Assembly (NCBI GenBank): GCA_934463425.1 | Contig: CAKSJP010000027.1 | Coordinates: 1 to 21,724 of the forward strand | DNA length: 21,724 nucleotides | Direction: 5' to 3' | Origin: an uncultured Ruminococcus sp. | Lineage (GTDB): Bacteria > Bacillota > Clostridia > Oscillospirales > Ruminococcaceae | Shown here: piece by piece, positions 14,350-21,724 of the stretch | Layout of the letters: the number at the start of each line of letters is the position of its first letter | How positions within the stretch are numbered: the stretch's first letter is position 1 | The notes under the pieces: model-generated | What the model saw: the letters and a program-made list of their open reading frames with translations, nothing else | Databases searched by the model: none | What the model was told of the DNA's origin: nothing | Position numbers and translations under genes: made by a program

Positions 14350-14959
14350 AGCCATATCCCCTTTCTGTAAACAGCTGGCGCAGTTTTTTCCTGCTCCGGT
14401 GCATTCTGGTTTTCACGGTCGCCTCTTTCATGTGAAGCTCTCCGGCGATCTCCGCCACAGTCTGATGGTAGAAGTAATAGCGCAGCAGGATCTCCTGATC
14501 CCGTTCGGGCAGCTGCCCCATGACCTCCCGGAGGATCTCCGCCAGCTCGGTCTGTTCTGCCTGTGCCGAAACATCGGTGTCCGCGGCGATCACCACATCA
14601 TCAATGGGCTGGGTGTCCAGCTGGCGTTTTCGCAGCCAGTTGCAGCCCTTTGACCGTGCAATACTGGCGAGATAGCCGGTGAGGTGTTCCGTGCGCATTT
14701 CCGGGGCGTGATGCCACAGGGCGAGGAACACGTCCGCGGTCAATTCCTCGATGTCCTCCGGCGCAGTCTGTCCCCGGGTGGTGTTCCGCAGGATCGTGCC
14801 CACATAGGCGGTATAGCGCTTCATGACCCGTTCCAGTGCCCGGCGATCCCGGCACTTCAACTGTTTTAACAGCCGACTGTCTTTTCCGAAATGCTCCGGC
14901 GCAGCTGCCGACAGCATCAGCTCTGCCGGGCAGCTGTCCCATGTTGTTGCTTGCAGCAT
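14327..14959 (-). CDS. ECF-type RNA polymerase sigma factor
   Basis: The 210-residue protein is a group IV sigma factor that would direct RNA polymerase to stress or surface-response promoters. Region 2 is visible in YTAYVGTILRN, EDIEELTADVFLALW and LTGYLASIARSKGCNWLRKR; region 4 in LPERDQEILLRYYFYHQ and the helix-turn-helix TVAEIAGELHMKEATVKTRMHR. It has a 40-residue N-terminal extension. AAAGGAGGT lies eight bases before the start at 14959. The next gene encodes its likely anti-sigma partner. An ECF-type promoter upstream points to autoregulation. Confidence 0.95.
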   Translation of the reverse strand: MLQATTWDSCPAELMLSAAAPEHFGKDSRLLKQLKCRDRRALERVMKRYTAYVGTILRNTTRGQTAPEDIEELTADVFLALWHHAPEMRTEHLTGYLASIARSKGCNWLRKRQLDTQPIDDVVIAADTDVSAQAEQTELAEILREVMGQLPERDQEILLRYYFYHQTVAEIAGELHMKEATVKTRMHRSRKKLRQLFTERGYGYEQMELV

Positions 14960-14999
14960 GATACCCGACCTCCTTTCGCGTTTTGTTCGTTCACTTAGA

Positions 15000-15028
15000 T
15001 AGACACCAGTTCCGGAGAAAAGGTTTCA
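15000..15028 (-). promoter_or_regulatory. ECF-type promoter of the sigma/anti-sigma operon
   Basis: On the minus strand TGAAAC (15023-15028, continuing CTTTT) and TGTCTA (15000-15005) are 17 bases apart. TGAAAC is the classic -35 of ECF sigma factors in Firmicutes and the TGTCTA resembles their CGTCTA/CGTATA -10. No sigma-A promoter is evident, so the sigma factor probably transcribes its own operon. Confidence 0.75.
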
Positions 15029-15044
15029 CTTTTCTGCAAAAAAG

Positions 15045-15078
15045 AAAAAGAGCCGCGAAAACGCTCCGCAGCTCTCCA
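15045..15078 (-). terminator. Terminator of the dockerin gene, identical to a second one
   Basis: AGAGC at 15049 pairs with GCTCT ending at 15075 around an inner GCG/CGC stem. On the minus strand it is followed by a T-rich tail. The 27-base core is identical to that at 15934-15960. Confidence 0.75.
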
Positions 15079-15081
15079 AAA

Positions 15082-15825
15082 TTATGCCGGCAATTTCGTG
15101 ATATCCTGTATCAGAAAGCGCATCAGCAGCAATGCATCCGATGCATCTATTGCGCCGTCCCCATTGCAGTCCGCCTTTTTCCGCTGTGTTTCCGACAGTT
15201 CCACAGTACCGCTGACTGCCTGGTGCAGCAGTACTGCATCTGCCACACAAATGGTGCCGTCCAAATTGACATCGCCCGTCAAAAGCGGCTGAATGTCCAG
15301 ATAGACTGGCCGCCGGTCGCTGATGACCGTGTCATCCCGCAAATCGTACAGCGTCCCTTCCAGAGACATGACCAAGTCATATTGCTTCCCCTCGATCAGA
15401 CAGTCCTTTGCCGAATAAAGCCGATATATCCTTTCATTGTACACTGCATCCAGATACAGCTGCGAATGCAGTGCAGTATAGGTGCAGTCCTGTGCTTCTC
15501 CATCAGAACAGGAAAAATAACCAATAACGGCATATGCATCGCTAGCCCTCAAAAACGTCACATACTCTCCTGCCGCAGTCATACCACCGGTTTCGACCTG
15601 TGCCATATCGAACAGCCGGTAGGCAAAAGTCAGGTCAGATTGTTCCAGCTGCATCTCATGCGCCGCTGCATAGGACAGGATTTTTTCTGTCACACGGGAA
15701 TACGCGGCATCGTCTGCAATGGGATTATCTCCGTTTTGCCCGTATGCCGCATGGACAGAAAACGGAGAAAAAAGCATCCCCAAGATCATACAACAGGAAA
15801 GCAGTGCTGCAAAAAGTTTTTTCAT
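15082..15825 (-). CDS. Secreted dockerin-containing protein
   Basis: The 247-residue protein has a signal peptide (KK, a hydrophobic core and VHA-A cleavage near residue 26), a 155-residue domain that I do not recognise, and a C-terminal type I dockerin (about 184-245). The two calcium-binding repeats are visible as GDVNLDGTICVADAVLL and ADCNGDGAIDASDALLL, each with a D-x-N-x-D-G pattern followed by a helix. Dockerins bind cohesins and place proteins in cellulosomes. No glycoside hydrolase motif is seen in the middle domain, which has two or more Cys residues. Three ATG codons run together; I chose the last, at 15825, for spacing from GAGGG. A 28-bp palindrome lies upstream. Confidence 0.9.
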   Translation of the reverse strand: MKKLFAALLSCCMILGMLFSPFSVHAAYGQNGDNPIADDAAYSRVTEKILSYAAAHEMQLEQSDLTFAYRLFDMAQVETGGMTAAGEYVTFLRASDAYAVIGYFSCSDGEAQDCTYTALHSQLYLDAVYNERIYRLYSAKDCLIEGKQYDLVMSLEGTLYDLRDDTVISDRRPVYLDIQPLLTGDVNLDGTICVADAVLLHQAVSGTVELSETQRKKADCNGDGAIDASDALLLMRFLIQDITKLPA

Positions 15826-15870
15826 CATCATCCCTCATTCCTTTTCCGGCATATATCTCAGCTTATCATA

Positions 15871-15898
15871 ATTTTGTCATGTTTTCAATTGACAAAAT
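15871..15898. promoter_or_regulatory. 28-bp palindrome in the dockerin gene promoter region
   Basis: ATTTTGTCA (15871-15879) and TGACAAAAT (15890-15898) form perfect 9-base inverted arms with a 10-base spacer. On the minus strand it overlaps a possible promoter: TTGTCA with TATGAT 19 bases downstream. It lies about 45-75 bases before the start codon. It looks like an operator; the regulator is unknown. Confidence 0.5.
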
Positions 15899-15924
15899 GC
15901 ACAATTATTTCTGCATTTTTTCTC

Positions 15925-15960
15925 ACAAAAAAAAGAGCCGCGAAAACGCTCCGCAGCTCT
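15925..15960 (-). terminator. Terminator of the histidine kinase gene, identical to the one at 15049-15075
   Basis: The same 27-base hairpin core (15934-15960) as at 15049-15075 is followed on the minus strand by TTTTTTTTGTGAG. It lies 12 bases past the kinase stop codon. Confidence 0.85.
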
Positions 15961-15972
15961 TCTATCCATATC

Positions 15973-17478
15973 TTATAATTGTCTGATCTCAGCTTCAGGG
16001 ATCTCCGGCTCTTCCGGCGGCTCCGGCGACACAATGTCCCGGATCTCAAACCAGAAGGTCGAGCCTTCTCCCAACTTGCTGTTGACACCGTAGTTATAGT
16101 TGTGCATCTTCAGGATCTCCTTGACGATGGACAGCCCCAGCCCGGTTCCCACTACTTCGCGCTTGTGGTTCTCCGAGCGGTAATACTTGTCGAAGATCAG
16201 CTTGATCTTGTCCTCTTCGATGCCGTCGCCGGTGTCGCGCACCTCGATGCGCACACACTGGGGCAGATTGCGCTGTGTCACAAAGACCTGCTTGTCCTCT
16301 TTGGAGGTATAGTTGATGGCATTGTTGATGAGGTTGCCGATCACACGGTCGATCTTGCTCTCGTCGCACCGCACCATACAGGGCGCATCCAGAGTCAGGT
16401 GAATGTGATAGCCCATGCGCTCCGACACGCCCTCATAGCGGTGCACGATCTCTTCCATGCACTGGGCAATGTCAAAGGTGCTGTAGTCCAGCTTCTGTGC
16501 GCCGCTCTCCAGTTTGGACAGATCCAGCATATCGTTGACCAGCTGGGTGAGCCGGTCGGTCTCTTCGATGATGATGTTCAGATGCTGTTCCCGCTTTACC
16601 GGATTATTGCCGGAGAGGTCGCGGATCATCTCCGCATATGCCTTCATCATAGTCAGCGGTGTCCGCAAATCATGGGACACATTGGCGATGAGGTCGCGCT
16701 GCATCTGGTCTGTCTTGGACAGCTCATGCGCCGCATAGGTCAGCGTCTCTGCCAGATCATCCACCTCTGCATAGCCGCCGCCCTCAAACTTTACCGAATA
16801 GTCGCCGTGCGCCAGGCGCTTTGCCGACTTGGTGATGCGCGTAATGGGCGTGGAAATGTGATTCGCCGTATAGAACGAGATCAGGAATCCGAAGAATACC
16901 AGCATAATGGTGATCATCATGGTCTGGCGTTTCAGGATCGACACCGTGGACTCCACCGGCACCAGCGGCGAGTTCAGCAGCAGATAGCCCAGGACGCTGC
17001 CGTCCGCCTTGCTGTACATGGTGCAGCCATAGACCAGCATTTCATTTTGCAGAGTCGGGTTGGACACCCGCCGGCAGATCACGCCGGTGCTGCTGTTCTG
17101 GAGGTCGATGAGGTAGAAAAACGTCCCGTTTCCCGTGCCGTGCAGCAGACACTTTCCGTTATAAACACAGTTGTAGTACACCTCTCTGCCGTTTTCGTTC
17201 AGCATCTCGATGCACATTTCATTCTGGAGTGAGATCTCCTGGGCATCCTGGGAGAAGTCCTCGCTGCCGTAGTCGGAGACCAGCTGCTGCGCCAGCTTTG
17301 CCGTGTCCCGGATCTTCATGGACTCATAGAACCATTCCAGAAAGATGACCTGAAACAGCCACATGAGCAGAAAGACCACGCACACAAACAGCATGAAAAA
17401 CAGCCAGATCTTGACACCGATACGGAGATTCCGCTCACCGAGATGATGCTGCGGATGATGCTTCATTTTCCGGATCAA
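15973..17478 (-). CDS. Two-component sensor histidine kinase
   Basis: The 501-residue protein has two membrane helices (about 22-48 and 188-205) around an extracytoplasmic sensor of about 140 residues, a HAMP domain (about 206-257), a dimerisation domain with phosphoacceptor H269 (NVSHDLRTPL) and a catalytic ATPase domain with N box (NLINNAINY, 382-390), DTGDGI (415-420) and GTGLGLS (444-450). It ends in a Pro/Glu-rich tail (PEPPEEPEIPE). The longest start is TTG at 17478, overlapping the regulator gene by 44 bases with GGGA seven bases upstream; ATG at 17466 is possible. It pairs with the OmpR-type regulator encoded just before it. The stimulus is unknown. Confidence 0.95.
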   Translation of the reverse strand: MIRKMKHHPQHHLGERNLRIGVKIWLFFMLFVCVVFLLMWLFQVIFLEWFYESMKIRDTAKLAQQLVSDYGSEDFSQDAQEISLQNEMCIEMLNENGREVYYNCVYNGKCLLHGTGNGTFFYLIDLQNSSTGVICRRVSNPTLQNEMLVYGCTMYSKADGSVLGYLLLNSPLVPVESTVSILKRQTMMITIMLVFFGFLISFYTANHISTPITRITKSAKRLAHGDYSVKFEGGGYAEVDDLAETLTYAAHELSKTDQMQRDLIANVSHDLRTPLTMMKAYAEMIRDLSGNNPVKREQHLNIIIEETDRLTQLVNDMLDLSKLESGAQKLDYSTFDIAQCMEEIVHRYEGVSERMGYHIHLTLDAPCMVRCDESKIDRVIGNLINNAINYTSKEDKQVFVTQRNLPQCVRIEVRDTGDGIEEDKIKLIFDKYYRSENHKREVVGTGLGLSIVKEILKMHNYNYGVNSKLGEGSTFWFEIRDIVSPEPPEEPEIPEAEIRQL

Positions 17479-18148
17479 ATTTATATCCCATTCCTCTCAA
17501 GGTCACAATATCCGTGCGATACGGCCCGAGGTTGCCGCGCAGCATCTTGATGTGCGTATCCACAGTACGGTCGTCCCCGAAGAAATCGTATCCCCAGACC
17601 TCTTCCAGAAGCTTGTCTCTGGAGAGTGCCAGTCCCTTGTTTTTCACCAGATAAAACAGCAGGTCATACTCTTTCGGCGTCATCGAAGCCCGAACGCCGT
17701 CCACATAGACCTCCCGTCCGGCGAGGTCGATCTCCAGCCCGCCGAATTTCAGCCGCTGCTGATCTCCGCTGTCGTTCTGCTTTGCCCCGTGGCTCCGCGC
17801 AAGCACTGCGCGCACCCGTGCCATCAGTTCTCTGGGAGAAAAGGGCTTTACCACATAATCGTCGATACCGGTCTCAAAACCGAACAGCTTGTCGTATTCC
17901 TCGCCCCGGGCAGAAAGCATAATGATGGGGATGCTCTTCTGCTTCCGGATCTCCTTGCAGGCAGAATAGCCGTCCAGCCGGGGCATCATCACGTCCATGA
18001 TAATGATATCATAGTCATTTTCCCGGCAGAGCGCCACCGCCTCCATGCCGTCCCGCGCTTCGGTCACCTCAAAGTCCTCGAACTCTGCGTATTCCCGCAC
18101 CACGGCACGAATCTTCTCTTCATCGTCTACAACCAGCATTTTGCTCAT
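17435..18148 (-). CDS. OmpR/PhoB family response regulator
   Basis: The 237-residue protein has a receiver domain (1-118) with D8/D9, phosphoacceptor D52 (IIMDVMMPRLDG) and K101 (VVKPFSP), and a winged-helix DNA-binding domain (about 133-230) with MTPKEYDLLFYLVKNKG, SRDKLLEEVWGYDFFGDDRTVDTHI (in part) and TLRGMGYKF. GGGAGGTG precedes the start at 18148. It is 47 bases after pyrG, and its gene overlaps the kinase gene, so the two are one signalling unit, perhaps co-transcribed with pyrG. A palindrome lies in the short gap. Confidence 0.96.
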   Translation of the reverse strand: MSKMLVVDDEEKIRAVVREYAEFEDFEVTEARDGMEAVALCRENDYDIIIMDVMMPRLDGYSACKEIRKQKSIPIIMLSARGEEYDKLFGFETGIDDYVVKPFSPRELMARVRAVLARSHGAKQNDSGDQQRLKFGGLEIDLAGREVYVDGVRASMTPKEYDLLFYLVKNKGLALSRDKLLEEVWGYDFFGDDRTVDTHIKMLRGNLGPYRTDIVTLRGMGYKFDPENEASSAASSR

Positions 18149-18161
18149 GAATCACACCTCC

Positions 18162-18194
18162 CTGAGATGTCAGGGCAATACCGTATTGCCTCAG
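18162..18194. promoter_or_regulatory. Palindrome in the pyrG-response regulator gap
   Basis: GGCAATAC and GTATTGCC (18174-18190) form a perfect 8-base inverted repeat around one base, framed by CTGAG (18162-18166) and CTCAG (18190-18194). It lies between the pyrG stop and the regulator's ribosome site. No T run follows, so an operator or a translational hairpin is more likely than a terminator. Confidence 0.5.
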
Positions 18195-18195
18195 A

Positions 18196-19824
<1,629 letters not shown>

Positions 19825-19825
19825 T

Positions 19826-19905
19826 CAGAACCGCAAAAAATGCGCTCTGCTTCATACATACATATTGATTCATCTTATTATACCGTATTCCGCAGAAAAA
19901 AGCAA
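19826..19905 (-). promoter_or_regulatory. pyrG promoter and leader hairpin
   Basis: On the minus strand TATAAT (19877-19882) has TTGCTT (19900-19905) 17 bases upstream. The leader of about 65 nt contains an imperfect hairpin, CAGA-CGCA with TGCG-TCTG (19826-19849), around an A run. It ends about 12 bases before the ribosome site region and might affect translation. Confidence 0.6.
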
Positions 19906-19983
19906 GTCCTTATTTTGAACAGCACAAAATCCCTCCGGAAATGCCGCGCACCGGCGCACCGGAGAACAAATTTCGCAGCCCTA

Positions 19984-20012
19984 TAGACTTTTTCACACTT
20001 TTATGCTATAAT
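19984..20012 (+). promoter_or_regulatory. Promoter of the glycosyltransferase gene
   Basis: TAGACT (19984-19989) and TATAAT (20007-20012) are 17 bases apart, with TG one base before the -10 (extended -10). The start would be near 20019. Confidence 0.75.
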
Positions 20013-20033
20013 AAAGACAATATCGAAGAACCT

Positions 20034-20086
20034 GTTCCCCATCCAGAGGGTGCTTCCACACCGTAGGGAGCACCCTCCGGGGCAAC
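20034..20086 (+). other. Large hairpin in the glycosyltransferase mRNA leader
   Basis: GAGGGTGCT (20046-20054) pairs with AGCACCCTC (20069-20077), and GTTCCCC (20034-20040) pairs with GGGGCAAC (20079-20086) with a mismatch. The structure ends five bases before the AAAGGA ribosome site. No T run follows. It is likely a stabilising or regulatory leader hairpin. Confidence 0.6.
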
Positions 20087-20104
20087 ACGGAAAGGATTTG
20101 ACAT

Positions 20105-21253
20105 ATGAAACGTGTAGTTTTTCTCGGTGCAGCGGCGGCGACGCTGGTGCAGTTTACAAGATATGACATCATCGCTCTGCAAACCCTGGGCTGTGAGATC
20201 CACATGATCTGCAATCAGCAGGACGGGATTCTTTCAGAAGAGGCGCTCTGCCGGTTTCAGGAGGAATTTCCCCACCTGCACTGGCACAGCCTGCCCTTTC
20301 TCGACAGCGCAGGGGCACTGCGGCAAAATCAGGAAGCATATACCCAGCTGGTCTCCCTGCTGAAAGAACTGCAGCCGGCACTGCTCCACTGCCGCGGCAC
20401 CATCGCCGGACAGTACGGCCGCCGTGCCGCAGAAGCACTGCAGATCCCGGTGTTCTATACTGCCCACGACTTCCGCATTTTTCACGGCTGTCTGCTCTCT
20501 GAGCGGCTCTGGTTCTCCGCCGTGGAGCGCCGTCACCGCAAGGCGACCGACCTGTTTTTTGCGGTATGCCCCGAGGATGCTGCCTATGCTGAAAAGCACC
20601 TGGGCATCCCGCATGTGGTCTCTCTCCCGGACACCGGTCTGGACTGTGACAAATACGCCCTGCCCAGCCGCACGCGGGAAACCGTCCGAAATGAACTGGG
20701 CATCCCCCAGGATGCCGTTGTGCTGCTGTCTGTGGGCACGCTGCGGATGCAGAAGCGGCTTCGCGTGGTCATGCAGGCGATGACCCGTCTGCGTACCCTG
20801 GAGCAGCTGCACTATGTCATCTGCGGCGACGGCCCGGATATGCCGTTTCTGCAAAAGCTCATCCAGAAGCTGCATCTGGAGTCCCGTGTGCATCTCCTGG
20901 GCTACCGCACGGATATCCCGGATATGCTGGGCGCGGCAGACATTTTCTGCATGCCGTCCCGCCGGGAGGGCTGCGGCATGGCGGCGCTGGAAGCAATGGC
21001 TGCCGGACTGCCCCTGATCACTGTGCGCAGCCACGGCACAAAGACCTATGCCGAAAAGGGCGAGAGCGCATTCTGTCTCAAGGGGGATCTGGTCACCAGC
21101 TGTGCCGATGCCATTGCACAGCTGGCAGAAAACAAGCTGCTCCGGCGGCAGATGGGCGCACACAACCGCGCCGCCGTCACCGCCTTTTCCGACAAGGACA
21201 GAATGATGACGCTCCGGAAGTATTATCAGGAATATCTGGGCGACACAGAGTAA
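20105..21253 (+). CDS. Family 4 glycosyltransferase (GT-B fold)
   Basis: The 382-residue protein is a retaining nucleotide-sugar glycosyltransferase of the GT4 type, likely acting in cytoplasmic assembly of a surface polysaccharide or glycolipid. Visible features are a glycosyl_transf_4-like N-terminal half (VVFLGAAAATLVQF, TAHDFRIFHG at 119-128), the C-terminal domain beginning VVLLSVGTLRMQKR, CGDGPDMPFL, a DMLGAADIFCMPS block, and the EX7E motif E288/E296 in EGCGMAALEAMAAG. AAAGGA precedes the start at 20105 by eight bases. The acceptor is unknown. The FeoA-domain gene follows after 69 bases and is probably co-transcribed. Confidence 0.92.
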   Translation: MKRVVFLGAAAATLVQFTRYDIIALQTLGCEIHMICNQQDGILSEEALCRFQEEFPHLHWHSLPFLDSAGALRQNQEAYTQLVSLLKELQPALLHCRGTIAGQYGRRAAEALQIPVFYTAHDFRIFHGCLLSERLWFSAVERRHRKATDLFFAVCPEDAAYAEKHLGIPHVVSLPDTGLDCDKYALPSRTRETVRNELGIPQDAVVLLSVGTLRMQKRLRVVMQAMTRLRTLEQLHYVICGDGPDMPFLQKLIQKLHLESRVHLLGYRTDIPDMLGAADIFCMPSRREGCGMAALEAMAAGLPLITVRSHGTKTYAEKGESAFCLKGDLVTSCADAIAQLAENKLLRRQMGAHNRAAVTAFSDKDRMMTLRKYYQEYLGDTE

Positions 21254-21259
21254 TGCACA

Positions 21260-21316
21260 TTCCCTCCTCCTGCCGCATACCTTAGCATTAAGGCATATGC
21301 CCCAGGAAGGAGGGAA
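21260..21316 (+). promoter_or_regulatory. SD-sequestering hairpin before the FeoA-domain gene
   Basis: TTCCCTCCT (21260-21268) pairs with AGGAGGGAA (21308-21316), and CCTG (21269-21272) with CAGG (21303-21306), leaving one bulge. Inside, GCAT/ATGC and CCTTA/TAAGG continue the stem to a GCAT loop. The paired AGGAGGG is the ribosome site of the next gene, eight bases before its start. There is no T run, so a translational switch is more likely than a terminator. Confidence 0.75.
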
Positions 21317-21322
21317 AACGCC

Positions 21323-21601
21323 ATGCCGCCTCAAACGCCTGCCCGTCCCCTGTGTACCCTGGCATACGGCGAAACTGCCGTGATCGCCAGCATCTATCTG
21401 CACGGTGCGATCCGTCAGCGCCTGCAGGATCTGGGATGGATCCCCGGCACAGCCATTCGCCGGCTGCACACCGCCGGGAGCGGTGACCCTACTGCCTATG
21501 CCGTCCGCGGCGGTGTCATTGCACTGCGCCGCTGCGATGCGAAAATGATCCTGGTAGAACCGCCGCAACCCAATGCCACGCACAAAAGCCACACCCCGTA
21601 G
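21323..21601 (+). CDS. feoA: FeoA-domain protein
   Basis: FeoA proteins are small SH3-like partners of the ferrous iron transporter FeoB. The 92-residue protein shows the family pattern: a start-proximal AVIASI strand, the RQRLQDLGWIPGTAIRRL block (about residues 32-49) and AYAVRGGVIALRRCDAKMILVE (in part) at the end. It has a 15-residue Pro-rich N-terminal extension and a short tail. The start at 21323 follows AGGAGGG by eight bases. No feoB is in the window, and the gene's partner may lie elsewhere. Its terminator overlaps the stop codon. Confidence 0.85.
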   Translation: MPPQTPARPLCTLAYGETAVIASIYLHGAIRQRLQDLGWIPGTAIRRLHTAGSGDPTAYAVRGGVIALRRCDAKMILVEPPQPNATHKSHTP

Positions 21602-21615
21602 GATGTGGCTTTTTT
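21584..21615 (+). terminator. Terminator after the FeoA-domain gene
   Basis: AAAAGCCACA (21584-21593) pairs with TGTGGCTTTT (21604-21613), followed by T. The left arm lies within the last codons of the gene. Confidence 0.9.
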
Positions 21616-21645
21616 GACGTATATTTCATGTCAGACGCGTGCAGT

Positions 21646-21724
21646 GGTTCTTAGAACCTGTCTTCACAAGAAATATGTGTGGATTTTCGAGCATAATTTT
21701 GTTGCAGACAAGGCAAAAATACGC
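21646..21724. mobile_element. Possible edge of an insertion sequence
   Basis: GGTTC-TTA-GAACC (21646-21658) begins a stretch whose style (AGAACCTGTCTTCACAAG, then GCATAATTTTGTTGCAGACA and AAGGCAAAAATACGC) resembles the ends of IS-like repeats I know from Ruminococcus. This is from memory, with the rest outside the window. Confidence 0.25.

Noticed and set aside
16186..16196. TTGTCGAAGA in the histidine kinase gene, another 0A box look-alike
   Set aside because: It lies well inside a coding region and encodes the conserved kinase segment.

Overview
The window reads as chromosome of a spore-forming Firmicute of class Clostridia, most likely a cellulosome-producing Ruminococcus (Oscillospiraceae). 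The grounds are Spo0A and SpoIVB, a canonical Firmicutes ylxM-ffh-rpsP-khpA-rimM-trmD operon, AGGAGG-type ribosome binding sites, TTGACA/TATAAT promoters with 17-base spacers, and a secreted protein with a type I dockerin. Base composition looks moderately GC-rich, which would fit a R. champanellensis-like species better than R. bromii or R. albus, but the species is inference. Most genes are on the minus strand.

Layout. 1-609: 5' part of argG, with promoter and a 28-bp palindrome upstream. 885-1409: flavin reductase-like protein. 1578-4443: sporulation region with spo0A (-), a four-helix membrane protein (-) and spoIVB (+). Here spoIVB and spo0A are on opposite strands and split by another gene, unlike the usual co-directional pair. 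4546-4809: ptsH (HPr). 5129-9013: the ylxM-ffh-rpsP-khpA-rimM-trmD operon for SRP targeting, ribosome maturation and tRNA methylation, carrying several intergenic RNA hairpins and one dispersed palindromic repeat. 9264-9905 (+): SCP2-like domain with a histone H1-like Lys/Ala/Pro tail. 10078-10494 (+): a small protein whose first 45 residues resemble the PLMP/RRXRR domain of IscB nucleases, flanked on both sides by structured repeats. 10662-12167 (-): sodium:neurotransmitter-type symporter. 12247-12960: gene-free, with a duplicated 135-bp repeat and REP-like hairpins. 12994-14959 (-): ECF sigma factor and its membrane anti-sigma partner, with an ECF-type promoter suggesting autoregulation. 15082-15825 (-): secreted dockerin protein. 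15973-19803 (-): pyrG, response regulator and histidine kinase. 20105-21601 (+): family 4 glycosyltransferase and a FeoA-domain protein whose ribosome binding site lies in a strong hairpin. The last about 70 bases may be the edge of an insertion element.

Most genes are housekeeping, sporulation or signalling. The best candidate for something undescribed is 9962-10567: an IscB-PLMP-like small protein with a probable internal translation start, preceded by a 93-nt structured leader and followed by a second copy of a leader hairpin showing pair-preserving changes. Second is the SD-sequestering hairpin before the FeoA gene. All functional calls come from reading the sequence; no database search was run.
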